From positions 317,347,324 through 317,411,323 of the forward strand of contig OW240916.1 in the NCBI GenBank assembly GCA_933207985.1: DNA of 64,000 nt, given 5' to 3'. This document shows, piece by piece, positions 38,401 to 50,400 of the stretch. Both the position numbers and the translations under genes were made by a program. The notes below the pieces were generated by a model, which was given only the letters and a program-made list of their open reading frames with translations, made no database searches and had not been told where the DNA came from. The DNA is from Pelobates cultripes. Taxonomy: Eukaryota > Chordata > Amphibia > Anura > Pelobatidae. The number at the start of each line of letters is the position of its first letter. Position 1 is the first letter of the stretch.

Positions 38401-41400
38401 CTCACTCTCCATTGTTAAATCTTACAAATCACTTCAGCGTTCAGTTGTAGCAGTTTATTCACACCATTTCCCACAAACCACATCAAAACACTGGGTAGAA
38501 ACCTACCACATGGATGGAACACCAGTTTGCTAATAATATTGTTATTGAAAACCGTGTACAGACCCCATAATTCATTAATTGTCCAACAGGAGATTTTACA
38601 TTAGAGAAGATTTTTACTGTATTAATACAAAGCTGTAATCACTTTTGTTCTGGAGCGACTTTTTCCGGTCTGTCCTGTCTGTATACAAACTTTCATCTGC
38701 CTGTAATTTTCCGCGTACGATTATGTTTTCCAATCCCACAATGCATGGTGAGTGACATAACGTGTGTGTTGTTCTGTGTAAATGCATAATCTCACAGTCA
38801 CAATATGGGTCTCCCAGGCGGCTGCTGGAACCATATGAATTCACCCCACTTTGATAAATGTATTTCCAAATAGGAGCTGAGGAGACAGACAATACTGTCT
38901 CCCCAGATTCTTTGTTGCCATTTTATCTATTGGGAGAGAAGTTGAGTTAATGGAGGCAGCTTCTGTCTGGGAATGTGACTTCTTCCAAACAAATCCTAGC
39001 CTTACCCTAATCCAAAAAAACAATATAAAAAAAAATATAATGGTGACATGCAAATGAGGGAAAAAAATGTCATGTTGGGAGACATTCATAAACCGTTTAA
39101 CCTCCTGTTGTGGATTATATTAAATATTTCTTTGTCGAAATCTGACGAGACTTTGTATAAAAGCTACAGCATTAAATTGAAGGAATCGATGGACTTTAAA
39201 CATTCACAATACCTCACATATTGCTGGTTAGTTACAAAGTAAATCATGTGGTAGTTTAATAGATAATAACATTCTTTATATTTGTTACAGTGTAGATAAC
39301 AAGTGATCAAGAAATATATAGCAATTCACAGAGTAATAGGTGTCTTTCTAACTCATTAAGAAAGGTCGGAACAGGGGGTGGAGCCAGCCACTGAACGAAG
39401 CAGATGTCAGGAGCTCCCGAGAGAGATTTGACTTTTCGCAGCCTAATTGCTACTAAAAAGCTTCTAAACCCCTTGCGAACTACATTAATACTATGGGGAA
39501 GAAATCCAAACTCCACAGGAATGAAGCGACTCCCACCTCTCAAGATATCGCAGAGGCCTGCTAAGATGGCGCTCGCCTCGGAAGACAGTGATCACGATGA
39601 TTCCAGCTACTACGCCGATCGAGGGGAGCCCAGTAAGAGTACACCCCTCCGTGACCGTGACCTGAAGACCGCGAGGGCGAGTAAAGATGCCCAACCAGAC
39701 CATGCTCCCACCAGTAAAGCGGATATTCAAAACATGGTGGCAGAGTTGAAGGTCTACTTCTCAGCCGATATAGCACTGGTGCAGGAAGATATGGGAGTCA
39801 TGACAGCGTGCTTGCGGGTGCTAGAGGAGGCTGACGCTGCTACGACAAGCAAACAGGAGGCTCTGCAAGCTGAGGTGGAAACACTGAAGCAAGCCAACCA
39901 TACTATGGAAGGACGGCTTGCTGTACTATAGGATGCTAGGCAGCAACGTAATATGCGGGTCCGTGGCATCCCCGAGAACATCGGGGAGGACGAAGTACCT
40001 TATTACCTCCACAGAATTTGGAGCTCTATGCTTCCACCGGCTAAAGCCAAGACCATACACCTGGACTACCTGTACCGAGTCCCAAAATCACCTAAAGCTC
40101 CTGCTGGGGTTCCAAGGGATTTACTGTTGTGTTTTCAATCGCTCCAATGTAAGCAGCTTATCTCATTCACGACAAGAACTGCATCCACTTACCATTTTGA
40201 AGGCTCGGACATGGCCTTCTTTGCAGACCTTTCAAGGTCCACAATGACCTGGAGGCACTCACTACAACCAGGGACCAAGCTGTTAAGAGAGAAGGATGTC
40301 AGGTACCGCTGGGGACCGGGTCGCAAACTGACCATATTACACGCGGAGAAGAGATTGCAGTTAACACACCTCTCGGAAGCTGGACGCATCTTCAGAGAAC
40401 TGGACTTACCAGCACCAGATATCACCCAGAAGTCAGCGGCAAAAGCCTCACGGGCATCCTCCGCTCCAGCATGGGATGTTAATACCATCCAGCCCTTCTA
40501 CCCCAAGCCGAATCGGGTGGTGCAGACGCAGATGTCTTCAGGCACTTGAACACTGCAAGGCGCTAAAGCGAATGGTAGCTGAAAACCTTAGACTTTATAC
40601 TGTTGTTTTAGTCTATAACAGCTATTCAGAGTTTAGCTACTAAACTATATGACAGGCTTGATTTTGTTTTCTTAAAAATTTTTGCTCTCCCTGCGGATTT
40701 AGGCTAGGTGACATGGCCTTACCCCTATTGGAAGCCATGGCACACATCCGTACAGTTGCCCATTAAGCGATAGCATTATTGATTAAGTTTTTTTTGAGTG
40801 TGTTTCTTGATTTGCGTTTCTGCAGTTGAGCACTGACGGTAACTGCCAGGCAGCTGGTGTCCAGCAAGCTTAAATACTAGGCTGTTTATCACTGTACTTA
40901 TAAGCACTCTCTCGAGAATCCAATACCCCCCAGAAGGCAATGATTATAGATCACTAGTTAAAGCTGATATATACTAATAAGTGCAAGTAGCCTTCACTGA
41001 GCTCAGCCAGACGGGAACTTCTATATAAATGTATAAACACAAACGTTCTAAATGAGTCTGCCACTATTCATGCATGCACTTTGAAAATGTAGCTCAATAT
41101 GCTTTATTTATTTGTATACTTACAGTTACAGCAAGAAAAAGTATGTGAACCCTTTGGAATGATATGGATTTCTGCACAAATTGGTCATAAAATGTGATCT
41201 GATCACAACAATAGACAATCACAGTCTGCTTAAACTAATAACACACAAAGAATGAAATGTTGCCATGTTTTTATTGAACACACCATGTAAACATTCACAG
41301 TGCAGGTGGAAAAAGTATGTGAACCCCTAGACTAATGACATCTCCAAGAGCTAATTGGAGTGAGATGTCAGCCAACTGGAGTCCAATCAATGAGATGAGA

Positions 41401-44400
41401 TTGGAGGTGTTGGTTACAGCTGCCCTGCCTATAAAAAACACACACCAGTTCTGGGTTTGCTTTTCACAAGAAGCATTGCCTGATGTGAATGATGCCTCGC
41501 ACAAAAGAGCTCTCAGAAGACCTACGATTAAGAATTGTTGACTTGCATAAAGCTGGAAAGGGTTATAAAAGTATCTCCAAAGCCTTGCTGTTCATCAGTC
41601 CACGGTAAGACAAATTGTCTATAAATGGAGAAAGTTCAGCACTGCTGCTACTCTCCCTAGGAGTGGCCGTCCTGTAAAGATGACTGCAAGAGCACAGCGC
41701 AGACTGCTCAATGAGGTGAAGAAGAATCCTAGAGTGTCAGCTAAAGACTTACAAAAGTCACTGGCAAATGCTAACATCCCTGTTAGCGAATCTACAATAC
41801 GTAAAACACTAAACAAGAATGGATTTCATGGGAGGATACCACAGAGGAAGCCACTGCTGTCCAAACAAAACATTGCTGCACGTTTACAGTTTGCACAAGA
41901 GCACCTGGATGTTCCACAGCAGTACTGGCAAAATATTATGTGGACAGATGAAACCAAAGTTGTGTTGTTTGGAAGAAACACTATGTGTGGCGAAAAAAAG
42001 GCACAGCACACCAACATCAAAACCTCATCCCAACTGTGAAGTATGGTGGTGGGGGCATCATGGTTTGAGGCTGCTTTGCTGCGTCAGGGCCTGGACGGAT
42101 TGCTATCATCGAAGGAAAAATGAATTCCCAAGTTTATCAAGACATTTTGCAGGAGAACTTAAGGCCATCTGTCTACCAGCTGAAGCTCAACAGAAGATGG
42201 GTGTTGCAACAGGACAATGACCCAAAGCATAGAAGTAAATTAACAACAGAATTGCTTTAACAGAAGAAAATACGCCTTCTGAAGTGGCCCAGTCAGAGTC
42301 CTGACCTCAGCCCGATTGAGATGCTGTGGCATGACCTCAAGAGAGCGATTCACACCAGACATCCCAAAAATATTGCTGAACTGAAACAGTTCTGTAAAGA
42401 GGAATGGTCAAGAATTACTCCTGACCGTTGTGCACGTCTGATCTGCAACTACAGGAAACGTTTGGTTGAGGTTATTGCTGCCAAAGGAGGTTCAACCAGT
42501 TATTAAATCCAAGGGTTCACATACTTTTTCCACCTGCACTGTGAATGTTGTGGTGTGTTCAATAAAAACATGGCAGCATTTCATTCTTTGTGTGTTATTA
42601 GTTTAAGCAGACTGTGATTGTCTATTGTTGTGACTTAGATGATGATCAGATCACATTTTATGACCAATTTGTGCAGAAATCCATATCATTGCAAAGGGTT
42701 CACATTCTTTTTCTTGCAACTGTATATGTATGCTACAATAAAAAATATAAAAACAAAAAAAGATCGCAACACAAGTAGGAGAAATTCTATATTATAATTG
42801 GGATTAACATAATTAACTTAAGGCTAGAGAGAACTTTTAACCAAGCCATGGTCGAAGGATAACAAGGTAACAATAATGGATATCAGGGACAAGACAGGGA
42901 CTCCAGAGATCAGAATCAGATGTAACAAGACAAATCAAAAACCAGTAAGACCGAACACAATCATCAACGCTCTTTTGAAAATCTCACATTATAATAAGAG
43001 TAGAAATGGACAATACGCTCAATATTTCACAGTATGACATTATCTAAAACAGAAACACAAATTCCTTCTTTATACATGTACCAAAAACAAACATTTACAT
43101 TTCCAAAACCATAAATTCAGATGTTTGATATTACTGCACATTGCCTGATCAATCCGTGTGCTGTGTATGTCTGTGATCAATCCGTGTGCTGTGTATGTCT
43201 GTGATCAATCCGTGTGCTGTGTATGTCTGTGATCAATCCGTGTGTTGTGTATGTCTGTGATCAATCCGTGTGCTGTGTATGTCTGTGATCAATCTGTGTG
43301 CTGTGTATGTATGTGATCAATCCGTGTGCTGTGTATGTCTGTGATCAATCCGTGTGCTGTGTATGTATGTGATCAATCCGTGTGCTGTGTATGTATGTGA
43401 TCAATCCGTGTGCTGTGTATGTCTGTGATCAATCCGTGTGCTGTGTATGTATGTGATCAATCCGTGTGCTGTGTATGTATGTGATCAATCCGTGTGCTGT
43501 GTATGTCTGTGATCAATCCGTGTGCTGTGTATGTCTGTGACCAATCCGTGTGCTGTGTATGTATGTGATCAATCCGTGTGCTGTGTATGTATGTGATCAA
43601 TCCGTGTGCTGTGTATGTACATGATCAGTCCGTGGGCTGTGTATGTACATGATCAGTCCGTGGGCTGTGTATGTACATGATCAGTCCGTGGGCTGTGTAT
43701 GTACACGATCAGTCCGTGTGCCGTGTATGTACATGATCAGTCCGTGGGCTGTGTATGTACACGATCAGTCCGTGTGCCGTGTATGTACATGATCAGTCCG
43801 TGGGCTGTGTATGTACATGATCAGTCCGTGGGCTGTGTATGTGCAATGTGTTAATCCCTGTCTGACACTGTGTGTTATCCAAATTTAACGTGGAGCTGTT
43901 TGACTCACTCTTGACTCACCTTGTTATATTCACCTCCTGGCATCCTGCACTTGCTAACCTGAAAGTTGTGTGATACGTGATAAACGCTTTAATTGTTTCT
44001 CAACTCTTACCTAAAGCCATTTATACACAGACTACCTTCATGAAATGGCTCCTTGTGATTGTGCACTTTGCCAGGAAATGACGAGTGAACTGGAAATTAG
44101 AGCTTTAAATTGGTTAATTGGTAAATTTTTCACTTTGGGAGATTTTCATCTTTAATTCTATATGTTTTCAATTCACCGAGAAATTCTCAATTGGAAGAGA
44201 TTGGGAAGTATTTTTAAATAGGTTTTTCACCCAATCTATACCTTTCCTGGCAGATCTGGATTTATTGAATGTTTTTATGCTCTCTCAAAAGTACATCAGT
44301 TTATATCCAGCATACCAGATACTCATTACATGGATACTCATTACATGGATACTCATTACATGGATACTCATTACATGGATACTCATTACATGGATACTCA

Positions 44401-47400
44401 TTACATGGATACTCATTACATGGATACTCATTACATGGATACTCATTACATGGATACTGTAAACACTTTAAGTGCAGTGCTTACAATGTGTCTTTGTATA
44501 GATAACACAGAAGTATAAATCCTCCTTAGCAGAATTAAGAGGGGCCGGTCTTTAAATGCCCAAAAACTGGATTGACAAATACAGAGAGACCCCTTAATCA
44601 CTGCTATAACCTTCTTGTTTGTAAACTTCGATTCATTACTTTTTCTCTCAATATCCTTATTTTATTTATAATGGGATTGTAAATAAATCGTTTACAAAGC
44701 ACTCTGCACTGTTTGTTCCAACAAAAATGATAATAATGTTGGCAATTTGTAATCATATCAATTTGGCTATTACAACTACACATAGATATAGCATTACATT
44801 TATTGCTTCTACAAACACTGGAATCTAGTGAATTAAAATGGGATTTACAGAATTTTGGCTGAAATAGTGAAGTTAGAATTATTTCAAAATGGTTATTTTT
44901 ACATAAATTTTGGATTTCAAATTTTACTTCACTACAATACAGTGCATTCGGTGCTATTTACAGGATCAGAACGCTGTAAATATTCTAGATAGTTGGGTAA
45001 TGTAATAAAGTGCGGTGCCATCGCGCCTGGTTAGATATATTCATACTCCATTCTTACCCTTCAGTGAAGAAAACAAGACAATTTAGTAAATTACTTATAA
45101 CATCCATGTATTTGTTTTACTCTGATTTGAAATAAATAATGTATATAATATATGTATATATATACTTCAAGACATTAAGAAATATATATTTTATTTTAAA
45201 TGAAAAACAGATATCCAGGATATATATATACAACGTCCTAATGCATGTTAAATAGTTTAATATCATTAGCTGTTATTTTTTTCAAGTTTATTGAATAGTA
45301 TAGGGATTTTTGTAAAACCCCATAATCCTACTTATGGTTAAAAAAAATCTATACAAACATGCCATAACTCAGGCATAGGCAACCTTCGGCACTCCAGATG
45401 TTTTGGACTACACCTCCCATGATGCTTTGCTAGCATTATGGGTGTGAGAGCATTATGGAGGATGTAGTCCACAACATCTGTAGTGCCGAAGGTTGCCTAT
45501 CACTGCACTAACTTATGTCCTATTATTTAACTGGGGTGTTTATATCAATTTATCCTGCCCTATTGTGTTTTATACCCCACCACCTATAGACTGTAAGCTC
45601 GTTTGAGCAGGGTCCTCTTCAACCCATCGTTCCTGTAAGTTATTTTGTAATTGTCCTATTTATAGTTAAATCCCCCCTTTCATAATATTGTAAAGCGCTA
45701 CGGAATCTGCTGGTGCTATATAAATGGCAATAATAATAATAATAATAATAATAATAATTTATTGTTGAAGATAGATTGCATAAATGGCCAGTAGATGGTG
45801 CACTTATACATCTTTTGGAAATGTAAGCAAGAAAAAGCCTTTGCTTATGCTGAGGAAGACAAAAGTTTCATATGTGTTTCGTTGGCGGGCTTAACCATGG
45901 TGACATAGTTCTTAGATGGGTTTGTTATCTTGGACATCAGGAAGTAGAGAAATGGATCGAGGCAGCTGTTTAAGCTGCTTAGACACAGAGCTGTAAGATA
46001 ACAACCGTACAGGTCATCATTATTGGTGTAATGGTATCGTATTTGGTGAACAAGGAGAATAATATTACTTGGTGTAAAGCAAAAGGCAAATATGGCCAAG
46101 AGCAGAATAGTGATTTTAACGTACATCAGTCTTGTCTTGTCATGGACGGCCAGTGTCCTCATAATGGAGAAATAACAGAAAGTAACAACAAAAAATGGAA
46201 TCAAAAATCCGAAGATCACAAGTGAGATAAAATAGTAGAATTGGAAGGCATCAGATGAAATGTCGTGGACATCATGGCAAGTTACAGTGTCCGCGTTCAA
46301 GTTGAACGTCTGTTTGACGGTGAAAAATGGAATCATAAATACGAGAACAATAATCCACACTAGGGTACACAAAAGAAGGGTGTAGGCTCGTTTCGGTAAA
46401 CTCCGGTAGATAAAAGGATGAACGATGGCAATGTAGCGGCTGATGCTAATACCCATGAGAAGGAGGATGGAGCAGTACATGTTGCCGTAGAACAGTATAG
46501 TCGTTATCTTGCACATAGCTTCTCCAAATATCCAGTTATTACCATTTAGGTGATAGGCTATCCTAAAGGGCAGCATGAGACAAAACAGTAAATCCGAAAT
46601 GGCCAGGCTGGTATAAAATATAGCTGTACACACGGATCTGGTGTGATAAAAGAGCATCCACAGGATAATGGCATTTGATGGGACACCAATTAATACGACC
46701 ACGATGTAGATTGATGGAATGAGTCTGGTGGTTATGGAGCTTCTTAAGAAGTCTATAGTAGAATTGTTGACTCTTGTTGAGAGTTTGTCTGTGATCTGTG
46801 ACGAGCATTTCTGTACATTATGCGGGGTGGGATCTGTCACGTTATAGAGTAAATGACTAGGAAGTGGTTGAAAATCTCGTGCAATATTTCCACGAAAGGT
46901 CCTTGATATATTTGTAGTCAGAGTTTCATTGCTCTCCAGTCTAGTATTTTTCCCTAAAAGGAATATAAAGTAAAATCAGTACACTGATGCTGTATTATCC
47001 ATTCACAAAGTGCTATTTTCACACTCATAGCATTTAATAATATTAACAGCCGTAGAGAGAGAGGTGGAACACAATGAATTTAAAATTCAGTGCATTGTCA
47101 CTCTTGTTAAAATCTGTATTCGCACATCCATTTAAATAAAACAAATTGGTATTTTTCAATTATTTTATTAAACGAGTTTACTGCTGTCAACATTGCAGAA
47201 TAACAAAATCTGTTAATAAAACACCAGAGTGGTTAATTCTGTAACTTAAAAAAACCCTCTACAAAACCCAAACAAGCACAGAGACCTTTATAACAGAATG
47301 TGAGCCCATATACCATATTTATTATTGTTAGTAGTGCGTACTGTTAATATTTTCATAAGTCTTCTCCCGATAAGCTCTCTATGTTTACTTTGTGTGCATA

Positions 47401-50400
47401 CTTCACGTTTTTTAAGACCATTTTTTTTGTTCTTAATTTTTCCTGCAATCTACGATGATCTAAACGTTGCAGTTACTTTCCAAAACATTTGCATGTACTC
47501 ACCTCTCATGCCACCAGCTCTGGCACAGAGAAAGAGCAAGGTCAGAAAAGTTCTCATGTTTACGCTTTTTTTTTCGGTTGAGTTCATGCAGAAATGTTTT
47601 TGGAAGTTGGGAAGATTCCTCTGTACTCTATGTTCAAATGGTTCGAGCCCCTCTTCCTCTCTCTACACTCCATTTGTCTGCTCTCAAAGCAGCACTCCTG
47701 GCAAAGTGAAGGACTGAGCTCTGTGAAAAGTTTTATGTGGAAGGAGTGACTCACCAGAACACACATGACTCTACAGGACAGCATTCTATACACTTCAACA
47801 GGATCCCTTAACCATTACCTGACCAGGCTTAGTTTTAACTTTCTGGGTTAGCTAGAGGCTGCACTCTGCATTGCTAAGATGTGCACTTTTAACAGCTCAT
47901 GTATTTAAAAAGGTTTCTTTTATATCTGACTTTACTTTTTTTTTAATTAACTTAACAAACCTTAGTTTTTTTTCTTTTTATTTATTTGAGTAAATATGTT
48001 AATTTTTTTTTTAGATGTGTTAACGTGAAATTAATGTTTTTTCCCCCCCCTAGTTTCTTACCCACGTCCTAGCTCCATTCTTTCATTATCTCTCCAAACT
48101 AAGACATACTGTTTACGGGATCGACCCTCTCTCCAGAGACTGTTATTAATGGCACTTGAGTTAATTGTTAGATTAGAAAATGTGAGATCATTTTTTTTTT
48201 TGTGTGCCTTTGTTCACTTATATATGATAGTTGTTTATTCTCTTCTCCTTTAATTTCTTTTTGTGACATTTCTTCTGCATCCTTTTTTTTAATTTTCTCA
48301 CTCATTTCCTGCTATTTTCCCATAATTAATGCTTTATTTCCTCTCCTACCCTTATAGTAAGTTGTTATTGCATCCAACGCCATGATAAGCAGAAATTCTA
48401 GCATTGCTTGATGTGACTGGAACGATCATGTGTTGAATTCTAAAGAAGGGATTTCTGTTTCAGGTTTACGGTTTTTAAATAAAGGTGCAGCTCAATTACA
48501 TTCGGAGTGATTACGATTCAAAGTCTGATTACAGGGACAAGAATGTTGCTGAACAACTTTTAACTTTATTGGCCAAATATGCTCTAGTTAACCACTTCAA
48601 GATAAAGCATTGGACAACTCCTGTGATTTTGTGACTGCCTTCGTAGTCCACCTATCAAGAATAGTTTAAATATATATATTGATTTATTTATTTGTAAATG
48701 CCATGCAAAACATTTTAAATGTAATGGATCTTGAGGTTAAATTGGGTAATTTCAGACAAAGTATAGATACTATCTACAGGAAGTCATAAAGGTCCCCAGT
48801 GGTACATAATTTAGGGATTTTCCAATGTTGTTACAGTGGGGATATTAATAACATTAGGCCCATGGGAGGTGTGGAATGTGGATAGCTGTCTTAAATCTCA
48901 CTGATCAAACAAGACAGAATTCTACCTGAAGTTATCAAAGTTGTGTGTCCAAGTAAGCGGACTACGGGGAAATAATTAACTTTTTCGCTCTGTACCTTCT
49001 GAGCTGCAACGCTCTTTACAATTAAGACGCCCTCTAAAGGTAGCTGTGCGCCCTATACTTTTATGCAAAAGCAGCTAAACTTTTGTGTTATGGTTATTTT
49101 TTAAATGCCAACATACTAAATCCGAATGCAAGAGTGTGGCTAAAATAGTGCGGCTATTATACTGGAGTTGGAACATTGGCTTGGATCAGTTATTTTAGTC
49201 TCACTTTAACCATTCACATTTAATTTGCTAAAATTCAGAATTTAGTGATTAACCATGTGCTGTAATGTAAATTCTAGACTGACCAGCACAATGTGAGCGA
49301 TTTGCTCTACCCCAGCCCTGCAAGAATCAAAGCGTCTACAGTGACGACAGTGTTTTCATTCTCTACAGGAAACACGTCCATTCATTGAATAACACTGTAG
49401 CCTATGACTTACTACTGTGCCCTTTGCTCCAGTTCAGAAATCACATGCAGAGATAGAATACGCTCCAGGTAACTACTGTCTGTTACAAAACACAGGCCAA
49501 AAGCAATGCACAGAATACATCCGTCAAATTCTATATGTGAGCTGCTATACAAATAATGTACTGAAACTCTGTCCGTCCGTCCATAGTGGAAACTTTGTTA
49601 CGTGAAAAGCAAAATGTTTAATATAAATTAGATACTTTAAAGCTACCATTATTCATATATATATATTTTTTTATTTTTTTTTATTAAAATATATATATTT
49701 TTTTTATTTTTATTTTTTTAATGAAATATATATATTTTGTTATTATTTTCTTTAGACTTACTGTGTCACAGCCAGCACATTAATGCTCTGAAAGCTATTT
49801 ATTTTAACTTCAAAACTGCTCATGTATGAAACAAACCCTGTACCCTAAAAACCAACTCAGATTATTTGTAATAAGACAGACAGCCCCAACAAATCTGCCG
49901 GTGTTTGGTGTTTTAACCTATAACTGTATTATTTGTGCATGGCGATTAAAATTCAATTCCGCCTCATCAGTTATTCTGAAAACACTTTTGGTCGGCTAGT
50001 CTGAAACTTGTCCATGTGGCGTCTTGGGAAAATGATTCAGACGCATCAAAAGGTGTGAAAATGGAGCAGAGTACTTCAAAATATAAATATTCTGTGTATA
50101 TTTTACAGTACACTGAAGCATTTACCTGCCATTTGGTTCACATATAAAGAGAGAAAAAGCAACCAGTATAATGACTTGATCTGTGAATACAATCAACATT
50201 AGGTGGCTATCCCCTAACCAGCAAACATATTTTTTTCTCCAATTCTTTTTTTTTTTTTTTTTTTTTATCACATGTGGAATTCTGAATCATGAAACAAATG
50301 AAACCGTTCGTCCATGGTCCGTTTCGGTTGTTTGGTGATTCACCCATATGGCAATTCAGAGTTACTGAATTTGTACAACCCGCCGATTGCTCAAAATGCA

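Larger units (their letters stand above)
32180..45844 (+). other. IQGAP2 intron, part before F2RL2
   Basis: This is the large intron holding F2RL2 and the L1-like, Tc1 and minisatellite elements listed separately. At 33394-33453 a fragment TTTATATAGCACCAGCAAATTCCGTAGCGC with an ATT tail is the inverted relative of 45530-45765. At 35390-35700 an unclassified repeat lies on the - strand. 32490-33390, 33460-35380 and 38060-39360 show nothing I can name. Confidence 0.7.

Noticed and set aside
43147..43846. CRISPR-like regular repeats (also 57972-58545)
   Set aside because: The repeats are directly adjacent without unique spacers, in a vertebrate intron. These are minisatellites.
44118..44518. 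Open frames with ITWIL / YMDTH pentapeptide repeats
   Set aside because: Produced by a 15-bp tandem repeat; three frames are open at once and no splice or start context supports a gene.
47880..47925. TTTAAATA on the - strand upstream of F2RL2 as a TATA box
   Set aside because: It lies about 350 bp from the ATG in AT-rich DNA, where such motifs are common; no other promoter element supports it.
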